Assembly: GCA_023614405.1 (NCBI GenBank)
Contig: CM042692.1
Coordinates: 124,703,498-124,767,497 of the forward strand
Direction of reading: 5' to 3'
DNA length: 64,000 nucleotides
Origin: Avena insularis
Taxonomy: Eukaryota; Streptophyta; Magnoliopsida; Poales; Poaceae
Shown here: one piece after another, positions 36,597 through 47,612 of the stretch
Layout: every line of letters starts with the position of its first letter
Position numbering within the stretch: position 1 is the first letter of the stretch
Notes under the pieces: model-generated
What the model was told of the DNA's origin: nothing
Database searches by the model: none
What the model saw: only the letters and a program-made list of their open reading frames with translations
Position numbers and translations under genes: made by a program

Positions 36597-37361
36597 CTAA
36601 GTCGACATAAGCAGAGGTTGGGTCAGATCTCCCAGTGCATATGAATCTATAGTTTTGATGGTTTTAGCCAACGTAGTTGGCATATCTCTCTGTAGCCTTT
36701 GCCACAGTACACTTGCATGTCGGCACCCTTGTGCAAACCAAGAAATTGCCCGTGACTCGGTTACACCTTCATATGAGTTGAAGAGCGTACACCACCGAGT
36801 CAAGAACTCTCGATCTGTTTCATTCAGCCTCTGTTTACACATTGCCAGGTGCTATGGCCTATTAGGCATGCTATATGTACTGGTAAAGTTACTGATGAAC
36901 ATATCCTCAAAATCTAACCAACAGTTGATACTTCCTGCCGGCAGATTATTCAGCCAAACCCTTACTGGCCCTTCTAGCATCTGAGGAACATACCTCACCG
37001 CCCATCTGAGATTGCCTTGTGAGATGTGCACAACAATGGCATAGTCAATCAACCAATCTTGTGGCTTGGTGCTACCATCATATGTCTTTGTCCCCCTGGC
37101 CAACTGTAAGTTCCGCACAGGTGGATCCCTCATAATCCGAGGTCCAAAACATGCAGGACCCATAGGACCTTGTCCTTTCATCATTTCTGACTTATAAATT
37201 CTATCCAGCCGAACTTCACTAGCCGGCATTGCCACGCCCAACATTTCCTTGACTCCCGTTCCCTTGGCCGAGGTTCCCTTGACCTCCGTTACCTCAGCTA
37301 ACACTTCCTCGATCAGCATTGCCCTGTACTGCTTTGCCTTTCTCGGCCACGGACGGTTCAT
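36597..37361 (-). pseudogene. Element A gag (capsid) core
   Basis: Two frames, 36852-37361 and 36597-36842, together give the retrotransposon gag domain of Tat elements: TYDGSTKPQDWLIDYAIVV, then RWAVRYVPQMLEGPVRVWLN and NLPAGSINCWLDFEDMFISN, then LNETDREFLTRWCTLFNS and AISWFAQGCRHASVLWQRLQ. A stop or shift lies at about 36845. The product packages element RNA; the gene is broken. Confidence 0.85.
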
Positions 37362-38376
37362 ATGGTACCATATGCTTGTTCCTTCTGCCAGAGGTTACAA
37401 CCTCCTCTCCCCTTGGGCCTGCACCAGGTGATGATTCTGCCCCTGCTAGTCTTGTGGGAGTTCCCCCAGCCGAATGAATGACATGGGAGCCACTTGCTCT
37501 TGTCGGGTTATTCCTAAGTATTTCCTCATTTTGCTGGTTCGCAATGCACACCAGCTCTATGACTCTCTCCTATTGCCTTTGTCGGGCCTCATCAGACAAA
37601 GCAGGTATCTCGGCAGTTGCTGCATCTGCAGCCCTGAGGTTCTTTGTCGGGGTACTGTACCTCGGCAAGCCTGTGGACATTGGATTACCCGAATATATTG
37701 GCTTTGGCACATTTTATTTATCTATTTCACCGATGAGATTCTTTCCCCTAATCTTTACACAATCCATACGAGTGGGACTAGTGTTAATCTTATTGGCCCT
37801 TGCGTATTCGCACAGAGTGATGTTCAACACCTGCTGAGCTGCTACGATTTTCTTGGCTCCCTCAAGCACTTTTTGTCGGGTTTCCTCCAGCTCGGCATGT
37901 GCTTGAGCCGGATATACTATGGGAGCTACTACAGTAGTTAGGCTCTCTATAGCTTGTTGCAGTATGTTTTTTGGCCTCTCCAATAGAGGGAACCTCGAAC
38001 GAGTTACCTTGGCAGTGGTTTCCCCTTCCTCGGCTGGATCTTTGCTGGTGCCATCTCTAGGTGAGGTCATCATCACCTCGACGCAGCTGGCGGGATGAGT
38101 GATACGTGAACCGCAATCCGTGTAGAGAGGAGGATCTGCTTCCATGATGACTCGCCATGGGAATGAGCAGGAGACGTCGACTACGACGTAGACCGTGTGC
38201 ACGCCAAAGCTGATGAACTTCCTGTTGCGCGGGAACGGGCGGTTGTTGAAGTTGCCCATGTTGTCGCTAACGAAGTCCAGCGAGCCGAATCGCTGAACCA
38301 AGCCAGAGACGATGTGCCCCCCTGATGTGATGAAGTTTCTCGTCCGGATCTTGACTCCAGCTAGCGCCGCTGCTAG
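37362..38376 (-). pseudogene. Element A gag N-terminal region and leader
   Basis: An open frame reaches 226 codons (37714-38394), with a second frame at 37294-37551 overlapping the next part. The N-terminal part overlaps the PBS, so the true start is probably further in. Sequence is low in recognisable motifs (SRFPLLERPKNILQQAIESL, AELEETRQKVLEGAKKIVAA with helical character). It belongs to the N-terminal extension of Tat gag. Confidence 0.55.
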
Positions 38377-38394
38377 CCCCACAGTGGACGCCAA
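38377..38394 (-). other. Element A primer-binding site
   Basis: Read on the - strand, TTGGCGTCCACTGTGGGG follows the 5' LTR end CCATGACA by one base. Tat/Grande-type elements usually carry TGGCGCCCACCGTGGGG here. Confidence 0.7.
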
Positions 38395-38395
38395 C

Positions 38396-39267
38396 TGTCA
38401 TGGTGGTGTCATGGCAAATGGCATGGGTAGGCTAAAGATGGGGCCTATAGACACTAGTGGTATCTGGGAGGGATAGTGCGGTGAATCCGCACATAAAGAA
38501 CACAACCAAACACACGATATACCCAGGTTCGAGGCTCTCCTAAGGAGATAAAACCTCTACTCCTGCACTAGATCTTATATTACGATCTCTAGATTAGTAC
38601 ACGTGCTCCGTAAGCTGTATCGAAGAGAGGAAGAAGATGAAGTTCTTGTACTCTCTTCTCACTCTAGGGTTTTCCCTTAGCGCAAATGGACCGACCCCCT
38701 CCTTGGAGGCCCTGACTCACCTTATATAGGGGTGTCCAGGTTACAACTAGGGCTTATGTGGCCCGGATATTCCTTGGAGATGCTTGTCCCGAAATAGTAG
38801 TTCGGCGCCCCCCTTTCCTATATCGCTGGCCTCTATGTGGAAATTTCTCAGAGTCCATGTTGTCTGATTGTTGGGGTCAGACACTGTCACGTCTGTGACC
38901 CTCTGTTTTGTGTTGCTCCTCTGGCCCTTGTCCCTAGTGCTTGTCTCTCCCCAGATTCCCGTGAGAGAGAGAAAATCGGTGACCTTGGGGGCTGGCTCAT
39001 TCCTTCTTGAGCACGCCAACCCCTGACTCAGTCCTGTCATGATAACTTGGCCAAGACGATACCTGCAAGCATGAAACAACCTAGACATTGTACCGACATA
39101 CAATATATGTCGGCCGAGTCTTGCTGATGATGTTCGGCTTCGGGTAACCCGACCATAACTCAGCCGGCCTTATATACCTCGGTCAGCTCATGCTTTACCA
39201 AGTTTATGCCTCGATGGACTTTGTCCTTATACCTCAGCTTGACCCTACCTAGGGTCATCCCCCAATA
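38396..39267 (-). repeat. Element A 5' LTR (872 bp)
   Basis: The copy matches 2455-3190 and 15968-16073. It starts TGTCATGGTGG at 38396 and ends CCCCCAATA at 39267 on the + strand, where ACA would be expected. It is followed by GTTGG (39268-39272), the same five bases as at 2450-2454. Confidence 0.85.
38721..38728 (-). promoter_or_regulatory. Element A LTR TATA box
   Basis: Read on the - strand, CCTATATAAG lies in the right position within the 5' LTR to start element transcription. The 3' LTR copy has the same motif at about 2751. Confidence 0.5.
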
Positions 39268-39272
39268 GTTGG

Positions 39273-39651
39273 TCAGTAAGGTAATGTTGTTGAAGAAGGC
39301 TCCGATGAAGAAGTGAGTGGTCATAGTGGACATGACTTTGGTGTGTCTCGTCACGCGGATGCTTCGCCCTCATGGGCCAAGAGGACTAAAGCCAAGCTCA
39401 AGAAAGTGTTTTGCCTCCAAACCGACAATCAAAAGCGCATGTATGAATTTCATCTCTATGCCAAGAAAGCAGGCTCTCATCAGGAAGAGTTGATGGAATC
39501 TCAAGGCTTGAAAGTCTTCGAAGGCTCAGAGAACAACATCACCCCTGAAGAGCATTGGATCTCCAAGCATAGAAACTAGGATGATGATGCATCTTCCTCC
39601 TTCCGTGCCCCAGGATTCCATGATGGTGATGGTGATGACGATGAGGTGTAA
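39273..39651 (+). pseudogene. Retroelement C ORF, third (C-terminal) fragment
   Basis: The frame reads GHSGHDFGVSRHADASPSWA, then AKLKKVFCLQTDNQKRMYEF and EELMESQGLKVFEGSENNIT, with one TAG at about 39577, then an Asp-rich tail DGDGDDDEV before TAA at 39649. It follows on in the same strand as the fragments at 846-1475 and 1990-2449, with element A inserted between them. This gives a protein of roughly 480 residues before decay. Confidence 0.6.
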
Positions 39652-40136
39652 TCATTGGGATGTTAGTCTTGCTCTTGTCCCTTTTTGACATCTTGATGCC
39701 AAAGGAGAGAAGTTGCAACATACGTTATGCGGGATTTGCATGGGAAAGTCACAAGCTCGTTCTTTCTTTATTCTTTGGTTTCTTGTGAAAAAAATTCCGC
39801 CTCTTATTATTTGTGAACTCTATGTGCTACCTACGTGTGAACTATTTGTACTCTATGGAAGTGAAGACTATGTGGTTATGTGGATCCATATTATGTCATG
39901 ATGCTATCTAATTATTGCACGTCTAATCCTCATCATAAAGTGTTGTGCAAAGGTATGAGTTTGAAGTCAAATTCTTATTTTCCTTGCACCTTTGGTTGGT
40001 TTGTAAAATTGAGGGGGAGTGTTGATCCTAGTGTGTGCTTGGTTATGTTACACACATCTAGGGGGGCGTCTCTATTTTTTAAACCTTGTGCGCTATCATA
40101 ATATTTGTTATGCAAATGTGTGTGTTGTCATCAAAC
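39652..40136 (+). other. Element C 3' non-coding internal region
   Basis: T-rich sequence between the ORF stop and the polypurine tract. No coding motif or repeat is seen. Confidence 0.5.
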
Positions 40137-40153
40137 ACCAAAAGGAGGGAGAT
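40137..40153 (+). other. Element C polypurine tract
   Basis: CCAAAAGGAGGGAGATT is the expected purine-rich primer site just before a 3' LTR. It fixes the + orientation of element C. Confidence 0.6.
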
Positions 40154-41168
40154 TTAAAGGGCATTTCCTCCCTAAGTGGTTCTAATGTTTGATGAATAAC
40201 ACACATGTCGGACTAATCATTTGCTAAGTGTTTTACATGCCATCTATGTTTGCAAAGCATTCGGTATCCCTCAAAAGGGTCAATAGCAAGACTTGGTTTT
40301 TCCTAGATCTTTTGTTTGAGTCGTAGGAAAACCGTACTATAAAGAGGGGGTCCGTGTTGGAAAGTTTGGGTGAATCAAATCTATTTTATAGCCCATCTAG
40401 CATTCCCTCAATGGTTGAGATCTAGAAGGAATTATGTCCCTGTTGCTGCTGCCCACACTATTTGTGTCATCCGGTAGTACTGGAAATTACATCCGGTACT
40501 ACCGCTTGACGTTGGTAGTACCGCATCACGGTACCAGATAGGCCCGATCCCATCTGCCCCATCCGGTACCTCCGGCCCAGCACTACCGTTTCTTCCAATA
40601 GTACCGCTGCTACTTCCGGTACTACCGCTTAGCGACACTACCGCTTGTTGCATGTGTGTCTTACCAGAAGAGACAAAGGATTCTCCACCTCCTCATGTTC
40701 ATGCCCGGTACAGCATCCGGTACTAGTCCAGTGTATCGATCATTTCCGGTACTACCTCTTCTGGTTCCAGTATTATTGGTGAAGACAGTTAGCAATAGGC
40801 AGATTTCCTCTCTGGGGTATAAAAGGGCCCTTCTTCCCCAACAGGAAGGTTGCCTCTTCTATCTCTCTCCTCCGGTGTTCTTGACCTGTAATTTAACTAG
40901 ATCTCTCCCCATAGTTCTCCAATCTCCTTGATTCTTTGGGATTGGGTGGAGAAGGTCTAGATCTAGGGTTTCACCAAAGAAAAGTTGATTCCCCTTGTTT
41001 TCCTTTGTGGATCTTGTTACGCTTGGGTTCTTTGAACCCTAGGCAGAATAGGTCGTTCTCGGAGCTTGGGCATTGGTTGTAAAGCTTCGGTGTCGTGTTG
41101 TGGAGGTTTACTCAACAAGTTTGTACAGGTTTCGATCACTGCCTTCAAGGTCACCACATAGTGGATCG
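40154..41168 (+). repeat. Element C 3' LTR, part before element D
   Basis: It begins TTAAAGGGCATTTC (the consensus of such LTRs would be TGTAAGGGC) and carries the GGTACTACCG motif array at about 40450-40770 and a likely TATA (GGGTATAAAAGGG at about 40815). It is interrupted at 41168 by element D with TSD GATCG. The 5' LTR lies outside the window, so the length cannot be confirmed. Confidence 0.55.
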
Positions 41169-42940
41169 TGTTGGAAATATGCCCTAGAGACAAATAATAA
41201 TAAGAATTATTATCATATTTCATAAAGTTTATGATTAAGTTTTATATCGTGCTATAACTGTATTGAGAGGAAACATCAATACACATGTGATATATAAACA
41301 ACCAGGGGTTCCCAGTGAAACTCTAGTCACTGGTTCATTGGTCAATAGATGATCAAGTTTCCGATCATGTGGCATTTATGCCAGTTGGAAATGGAGTCAA
41401 CCCATTCTGAGAATGAGATGATGAACCAATATCCAACCTAAACATCATGACCCGATCATGTCACAAAGTTCAAGTTATGATGATTAGAAATGGATCCTCG
41501 TAGACTATTCCTTAGACCGTGAGGCTATATCAATCACTATCTCCTGAGAGTGCTTAGATAGCATCAAACGTCACTTGGTAATACAGTGACAATAAAGGTG
41601 TGTTCAGGTATTCAGAGGAACTGTAGAGGCAATATGTTCCAAGAGTGGGATTTGTCCGTCCAAGTGACAGAAAGATACTCAAGGGCCCACTCGGAGAAGT
41701 TATATCCAATAGTTGCACAGTGTGTGATTTGATCACAAGGATATCACCTGTCAAACGAGTCAAGTAGCATTGTTCGGTCACAAGATCGAACACGACATGG
41801 TGATGTCATTGATCATATCTCGAGCAATGCGAGTGTCGAGAGACAAAGGGAATAAGATACGACTATCTCGGTTCAAACGACAAAAGATCTTCATGGAATG
41901 CATAGGGGTCACATGGCCATCCAGGTCCCTCTGTCGATCATTGGTCCGAGATTGTCCCGACCATGTCTGGAGTGTTCCTGAACCATGGGGTATCACGCTT
42001 AAGGGCTTGATGATGCTTAGAGAGTGTTTATAGGATCGGTAGAATCACCGAAGAAGAGTAGAGAGAAAACCAAAAGGGGTTCGGTAAGTCTGGAGGATGT
42101 CCAGAGTGGAAGTGGAAGGTGTTCCATAGCCACGGAGATTGAATAATATGTGAATGAATGTTAAATATTGATTTAATCATTTATTCATAATTATTTAATA
42201 AAATTGAAAACCAATTTAAAGGTCAAAAGGCTTAATGGGCCAATTCTGGGGGGAAGAAGGCCCATTAGGGAAAGGCAAGAGGGGAGGAGGGGAAAAGGGG
42301 TGGCCGGCTGGGCCAAGCCCCCCGTGCGGGGCCCACTAGGGCTAGCCGGTGGCACCCCCCTCTCTCTCCTTTAGTCCCACCCCGGGACTTTGAGGGAGGT
42401 AGTACCTCCCCTCCCCCTATATATAGTGAGGGTATTTGGCCAGATAAATACACACAATATTCAATCAAAGGTTTCCTCACTTTTGGGGAGACCTCCAATT
42501 TATATTCTCTCTCTCTCTCTTTCTCGTGACCATGGTCCCAAGTTCGGACTGCACGAACGAGAGACATCTTCACCGCGGAGCGCCGTCGCGCTGCGGGATT
42601 TGGATCCAGGAGCTCTACTTCCACAACTGTTGCTGGATCGGGGAAGCGGGAGTCATCATCAGGCACCGGATGTGTGTAACTCCCCGCGAGGTGTCACACT
42701 TGAGGCACCCAAGTCGTTGGAGCCGCAGGAGTGCAAGGACTTCATCACGACCTTGAGATCGGCTTCGGCTTGTCTACATCAACCACGCTCTCCTGAGCGT
42801 TGACAACGCTTTTGGGTCTTCAAGGGTAAGTTCGTGAAAAGCTCCTCCCATTAATGTATTGCTAATAGATAGGTCCTGGCAACATCAGGGGTCAGGGGAG
42901 TAGGGTAAAAATTATTGTTTTTATACGCGGAACCCCTACA
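41169..42940 (+). repeat. Element D 5' LTR
   Basis: 1772 bp, ending AACCCCTACA, near-identical to the 3' copy. It contains a CT-rich tract (about 42506-42524) and a TATA box at 42419. Confidence 0.93.
42419..42426 (+). promoter_or_regulatory. Element D LTR TATA box
   Basis: CCCTATATATAGTG in the 5' LTR, about 520 bp before its end, in the usual position for LTR-driven transcription. The 3' LTR has TAATATATAG at the equivalent place. Confidence 0.6.
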
Positions 42941-42941
42941 G

Positions 42942-42953
42942 TGGTATCAAAGC
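42942..42953 (+). other. Element D primer-binding site
   Basis: TGGTATCAAAGC directly follows the LTR by one base. It differs at one base from the initiator tRNA-Met complement TGGTATCAGAGC. Confidence 0.8.
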
Positions 42954-44051
42954 TAGATCTATGCGTAGTAATGCTAATACGGGTAGAACTCACAAGATGT
43001 AGCATGTGGGTGTTGATCTTTTAGTTGTTACCCTCCCACGTGTACTTGTGTATACCGCAGTAATGCTTGATGAAGCGACCCCTAATCGACTTTACGCGTT
43101 CATTCGCGAGACTGGTCCACGCTTGGCATACGGCTTGTAATGTATAAAGTGGCTTTGGGGGTGTCTATCTCTCTCGCATTAGTTGGTATTCCATTTGCAA
43201 CAGAGGGCCCCGAAAGGGGTATAGTATATACAACTACTTGATCAGCATTGTGGTGAAAGTTCGTAGGTAAGAACGGTTCTTGTGTGAAAGCCCATTCAGC
43301 CACGTAAAACATGCAAACATAAAGTAGAGGCGTTTAACTTTGTTTTGCAGGGGGCGTTGCTTTGTGATATGGTTGTGGCAAAGGTAAAGTGATTACCTTA
43401 TGTTACGTAGTAGTAGATAGTCACGGAGGTGACAGACTACCACGCCGGAAAGACACCGGTACCCTGGTGTCTACGGTGCCGGAACCCTGGCGCCGGAATC
43501 CGGTGATGACGGATGGACATCACGACATGAAGGACCATATCACATCGCATTTACATTCAATGTTATTGTTTGTATATTTTATTGTGTGCTAGTGTTAGAT
43601 ACTCGACGGTAGCCTAATAAGATGATCCCTATTAAAATTACCAATGATTGTGTTCCCCCTTAGTGTGCACCACCAAGAAAGTTCTTTTGTATGAGGCAGG
43701 CCGTGATGAGCGGGTGTCAGACATATCTACATTCCCATGCTGTGGGTGTAAGCCATGTTGCACAGCAAATACACTAAGGTTGAGTTGGCGAGCCTAGCAC
43801 GTTACAGAGAGGTGGCCTTGGAACACGGATGGTCGAAAGATCAAGCACAAGTCGCATGAATGATGTGACCGACGTTTAGCGTCCACCCTAGAACCCACAT
43901 TGATGGCCGTGATGATCGAGGGAGATGTGGGGAAAAGGGGTTGTGTTATCACTAGAACCCTTCAAGGGATAGGTGTTTCCGAGTGGAGTTATTATTAACT
44001 CATTTAATTAGAAACTTAGTCTAAATTCATTTTGCAATTATAAATGTAGAG
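42954..44051 (+). other. Element D untranslated leader
   Basis: About 1.1 kb between PBS and gag with no coding signal, in line with the long leader of BARE-like elements. Contains short inverted-looking GC segments such as CGGTACCCTGG...CCGGTG near 43455-43505; nothing firm. Confidence 0.5.
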
Positions 44052-44900
44052 ATGTCTCACCGTGAAGCTTACTTTGTCATTGAGGAATGGGTAGTTGGTG
44101 AGAAACTTAGACTTGATGGATCCAACTTCCCTAGTTGGCTTGTGCGCCTGAATGATATCCTTACTAGGAATCATGTGGTAGACTACATACACCGCACGAT
44201 GGATTTGACTGAGCCAGACCACTATGATACCCCACAAGAGCTGGCAGACCGCTACTATCATCAAGAGATGTCCACCTACATTCAGATAATAATGTGTTAC
44301 GGGATGGTGGATGAACTCCATCCGCTCATGGGTGATCTTGATCCATATTCGATGGTGGATCAGCTGAGAGCAGAGTTCATAAGTCATGTGTGCATGTGGA
44401 AGCACGAGCTGCTTGGAGAGTTCCTTTCCATACAGATGGAGGAGCACACATGTCTGAAGGGTCACTTGGAGCCCATGCTTGATGCACACATGAGACTGCT
44501 TCACTTTGTGGACTACTAGATGGATGATCCGTTTGCGATAGGCATGCTTCTTCGATCGTTGCCTCCTAGCTACGAAGGACATGTCCGGAGTAGCATCATG
44601 TGTGGTGATACGGAAACATTGGATTTCCAAGAGTTCATATTACGTTTCAGGAACGTAAAGGTTGAACCAATCACCAGTGAGGTCATCGATGACGAAGGTA
44701 TATATTTGATATACAATTTTATAAATGTTATAATCTTGCAAACACATTTGCAGTGTTAAGTATATTTGATACTTGTTCTGTTTTACTAAAAACATGTCCT
44801 TCTGCATAGAGGTGCTTGCTAGAGAAGAGGTGACGTTGCGGGTTGATGGCGAGCATGATGATGATGGCAAACGACACTCTCCCTCAATATTTATCACTTA
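44052..44900 (+). pseudogene. Element D gag, with a possible intron
   Basis: ATG 44052 opens MSHREAYFVIEEWVVGEKLR then LDGSNFPSWLVRLNDILTRN and later EFLSIQMEEHTCLKGHLEPM, matching the gag capsid (UBN2-like) of BARE-type copia elements. A TAG at 44517-44519 interrupts the frame where a Trp is expected; the frame then continues (MDDPFAIGMLLRSLPPSYEG). A GT at 44698 and an AG at 44808-44809 could define a 112-bp intron, after which the frame EVLAREEVTLRVDGEHDDDG runs to TAG at about 44898-44900. No zinc knuckle is seen. The protein would form virus-like particles; here it is interrupted. Confidence 0.75.
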
Positions 44901-47600
44901 GGTTATGTTTAGGATGATTATTGTAATCAAAAGATTGTGAACTTATTTAGTGTGTCTCACACTTTGTGAGACGGTTATTCATATCAGTTTGTAACAAACA
45001 GTTGTTCCACTTTTGTGAATGATCTCTATTCGTGTTCATATCTTGTTTGATTATATGTGAATTATCCTTGTTGTTTGAAACTAATTGATAATACATGAAC
45101 ATTTGTAAAATATTGAAATGCCTTAAAATACCCAACTTAATGATATGTTCATTAATGAATGATACCATTGTTTAAATTCAAAGTTATATGATAATATGTG
45201 AAAGTAATTTGATTTCTTATCACATATGAATCATGCCTAAGTTCGGAAAAATAACTTGAACACAGTGTATTACTTGAATACAAAGTGTTTGATGAATTGT
45301 TGAAAGTAAATACATATTCAATGTATTGTGTTTTGACAAAATGGTAATTATCATTATATGATTGTTTAAATGGGTAAAGAAGTTTACCAAAAGAAACATG
45401 GTTGAAACTATTTGATATGATCAAAGTGTTTCATCAAACAAAGGGTATTAAAGATAAGAGAGAATCTAATTACTACAATTTGATCAATAGTAATGAAATT
45501 CCACTTTATAAGAATGGCATAAAAGAAATTGTGGAATGCAAAGTGTTATGAAACGTCAAAATGCAAAGCATCACAATGTGATATTAGATATCAAAATGGG
45601 TGAATAGATGGCTCCAAATAAATCGTTTTAGTGTAGATGTAGAGACCATTAGTTAGAAATAGTTAGCACTCAATTAGAATATATAGTGAACCATATGAAT
45701 TCGTGAAATCGGCACCATATCTAGTATGGATCGTCGTGAAAGTTTTGGGGTTATTTGATATAACCAAAACAATAGAGAATAAGTCCTTATAGAGTATTCA
45801 TTGGAAACTCTGAATACAAAATCCATAGCTGAAACCAAAAGGAAAGCAAAACTAGTATTGCTTGGATTTTGGTACATTTTTGAGAAAGTTCACATTCAGT
45901 GATATTTCTCGATTATGGAGCAAATGGAAGATAGTGAAAAACACGATGAGGATTCAAAATCCTGCATCAGAGTGTTGAGAAGCGCAATGGAAAACGTTCC
46001 TGGATGAAACTCTTCACAAAGGAAAGAATCAATGATAATGATCATTGTGTTTTCCCCACTGGTGTTTTCACTACATGAAGTAGGATTCAAAATGTAACCC
46101 ATATCTTGTATGGAGAAATTTGTGAATCATTTGTCATGATTCTTGGAATATGACATACCTACGAACTACTAAGGAAATAATGGTAAACTAAAGATATGAG
46201 AAATCCCAAAGCAAAATTCCCTTGAGATTAGAAAGCAAGTCGTTGCTGAATCTTACAAGTAAAGGGGTTACTTGAATTTTCCTAAATGATTGCAAAGCCA
46301 TGTGGAAAAGGGGTGAATGAAAAAAGCACAATTTGTCAAGTATTGGACGAATTCAAATGAATTTGATTCAAGTGTGTTGAAAGTCTAGTGGAATTAAAAC
46401 TAGTAAAAGTACTAGTATCTCATAGTAAACCTCGAAGTTTGATATTTGATCAAAGTATTTTGAAGTCTTTCAAAATAGTGAGTGGATATGCAATTTCCAT
46501 GAAATTGAGTGGGAGCTATAAAAGTCTTCCTAAAACAATATGTGAATGACATATTTTTGAGTGGGAGCAATATAAGTCTCAAATTCAAATATGTAGGAAC
46601 ATATTTTGAGTAAGAGTAGTGACTCATACCCAAATATGTTGGGGACATATTTTGAGTGGGAGCTTATCGGAGTGATTCTTAAGTGTGTTAAGAATAAAAT
46701 CACAAGTACCAATAAATAATGATTTATAAGGGGTAGAAGTTGATAATAAGTGTATTATGATATTATATAGTATTCCTTAAAGGGATTCTGAAAAGGGTTT
46801 CAGAATAGAAGTTAATTAAGGAACTAGTCCTTAATAGCTCAAGTTAGGAATAGTATTAAGTTTAACATCAATGGTTGAAAGAAAGAAAAGGATGATCATC
46901 ATCCACTATGTTGAGACATAGGTTCTATCTTAGAAAAGCATGATGATAACTTAACATAATATATGATCCAATAAGGAACGTTTAAAAAGTGATTAAGTAT
47001 TGAATCATGATATGTTGATCTAAGTTTGTCCGCAATGTCTAATAGAGAACTACAGACATGTTTTCCAAATCCATACAGGATGTCATATCTTAAAACATAA
47101 AGAGTTATGTTATAAGGGAATATGTTGGAAACTCCTGATAATACCGACTAAAGTCAAGTAGGAAGCGAGGTGAACAAAACATCGAAAGTTGCACTGGGTG
47201 CACTCGTGTTTCGATGAATACATTTATAATAATTATTAGGGTACCATCTAAAGTGTTGTATAATGTTATGGCAAGGCTAGTTCGCTTTTAGCGTAGAATG
47301 ATGTGTCCCAGGGCACAGTGCCCATGAGAAAGCCCTCGAGGTTGATCTAAAGTCACTATAGGCTCCTAGAATCCGGCTTTGTTCTGCTGCCATAGCGATG
47401 ATGCATACACAAAGATGTTATCATGTGATGATAAAGTATTAATGTCAATTAAGGTGACATTAGTAAGTTGCAAAGGATTTTGTACTGTAAAGTACATACC
47501 CAAGAATCAGCCTCTTCCATGAGTAAGCATGTTCAGGGTACCGGGATATATGGTGTCAATGATTAAGAAAAAATGTAGCTAGTTTATTTGTACTCTAGTG
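44901..47600 (+). other. Element D interior after gag, decayed, non-coding
   Basis: About 2.7 kb of AT-rich sequence on which no protease, integrase, RT or RNase H motif can be recognised. A recurring GAGTGGGAGC motif appears at about 46507, 46558 and 46655, near the phrase GACATATTTTTGAG, which suggests short local duplications. ORFs such as 45674-45877 and 46412-46648 (- strand) have no known motif. Confidence 0.5.
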
Positions 47601-47612
47601 CAAGTGGGAGAC
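47601..47612 (+). other. Element D polypurine tract
   Basis: CAAGTGGGAGAC sits directly before the 3' LTR start TGTTGG at 47613. Confidence 0.75.

Larger units (their letters stand above)
2455..39267 (-). mobile_element. Element A: Tat-like Ty3/gypsy retrotransposon, nested and decayed
   Basis: Two LTR copies share sequence: 2455-3190 joined to 15968-16073 (3' LTR) and 38396-39267 (5' LTR). The order on the - strand is LTR, PBS, gag, protease, RT, RNase H, integrase, then a long region holding an ORF on the opposite strand, then the 3' LTR. That layout, with an antisense ORF beyond integrase, is typical of the Tat/Grande/RIRE2 branch. Candidate TSD GTTGG is at 2450-2454 and 39268-39272, but both outer ends are eroded: the left LTR lacks about 31 bp that the right copy has, and the right end reads ATA instead of ACA. 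Removing the three insertions (B, E and the solo LTR) leaves about 13.8 kb. All genes contain stops or frameshifts. Confidence 0.85.

Noticed and set aside
42506..42524. CT microsatellite as a promoter element
   Set aside because: It is a simple repeat shared by both LTRs of element D; no specific regulatory role can be supported.
45152..46712. Small - strand ORFs in the interior of element D
   Set aside because: AT-rich, no motif, and in decayed retrotransposon sequence.
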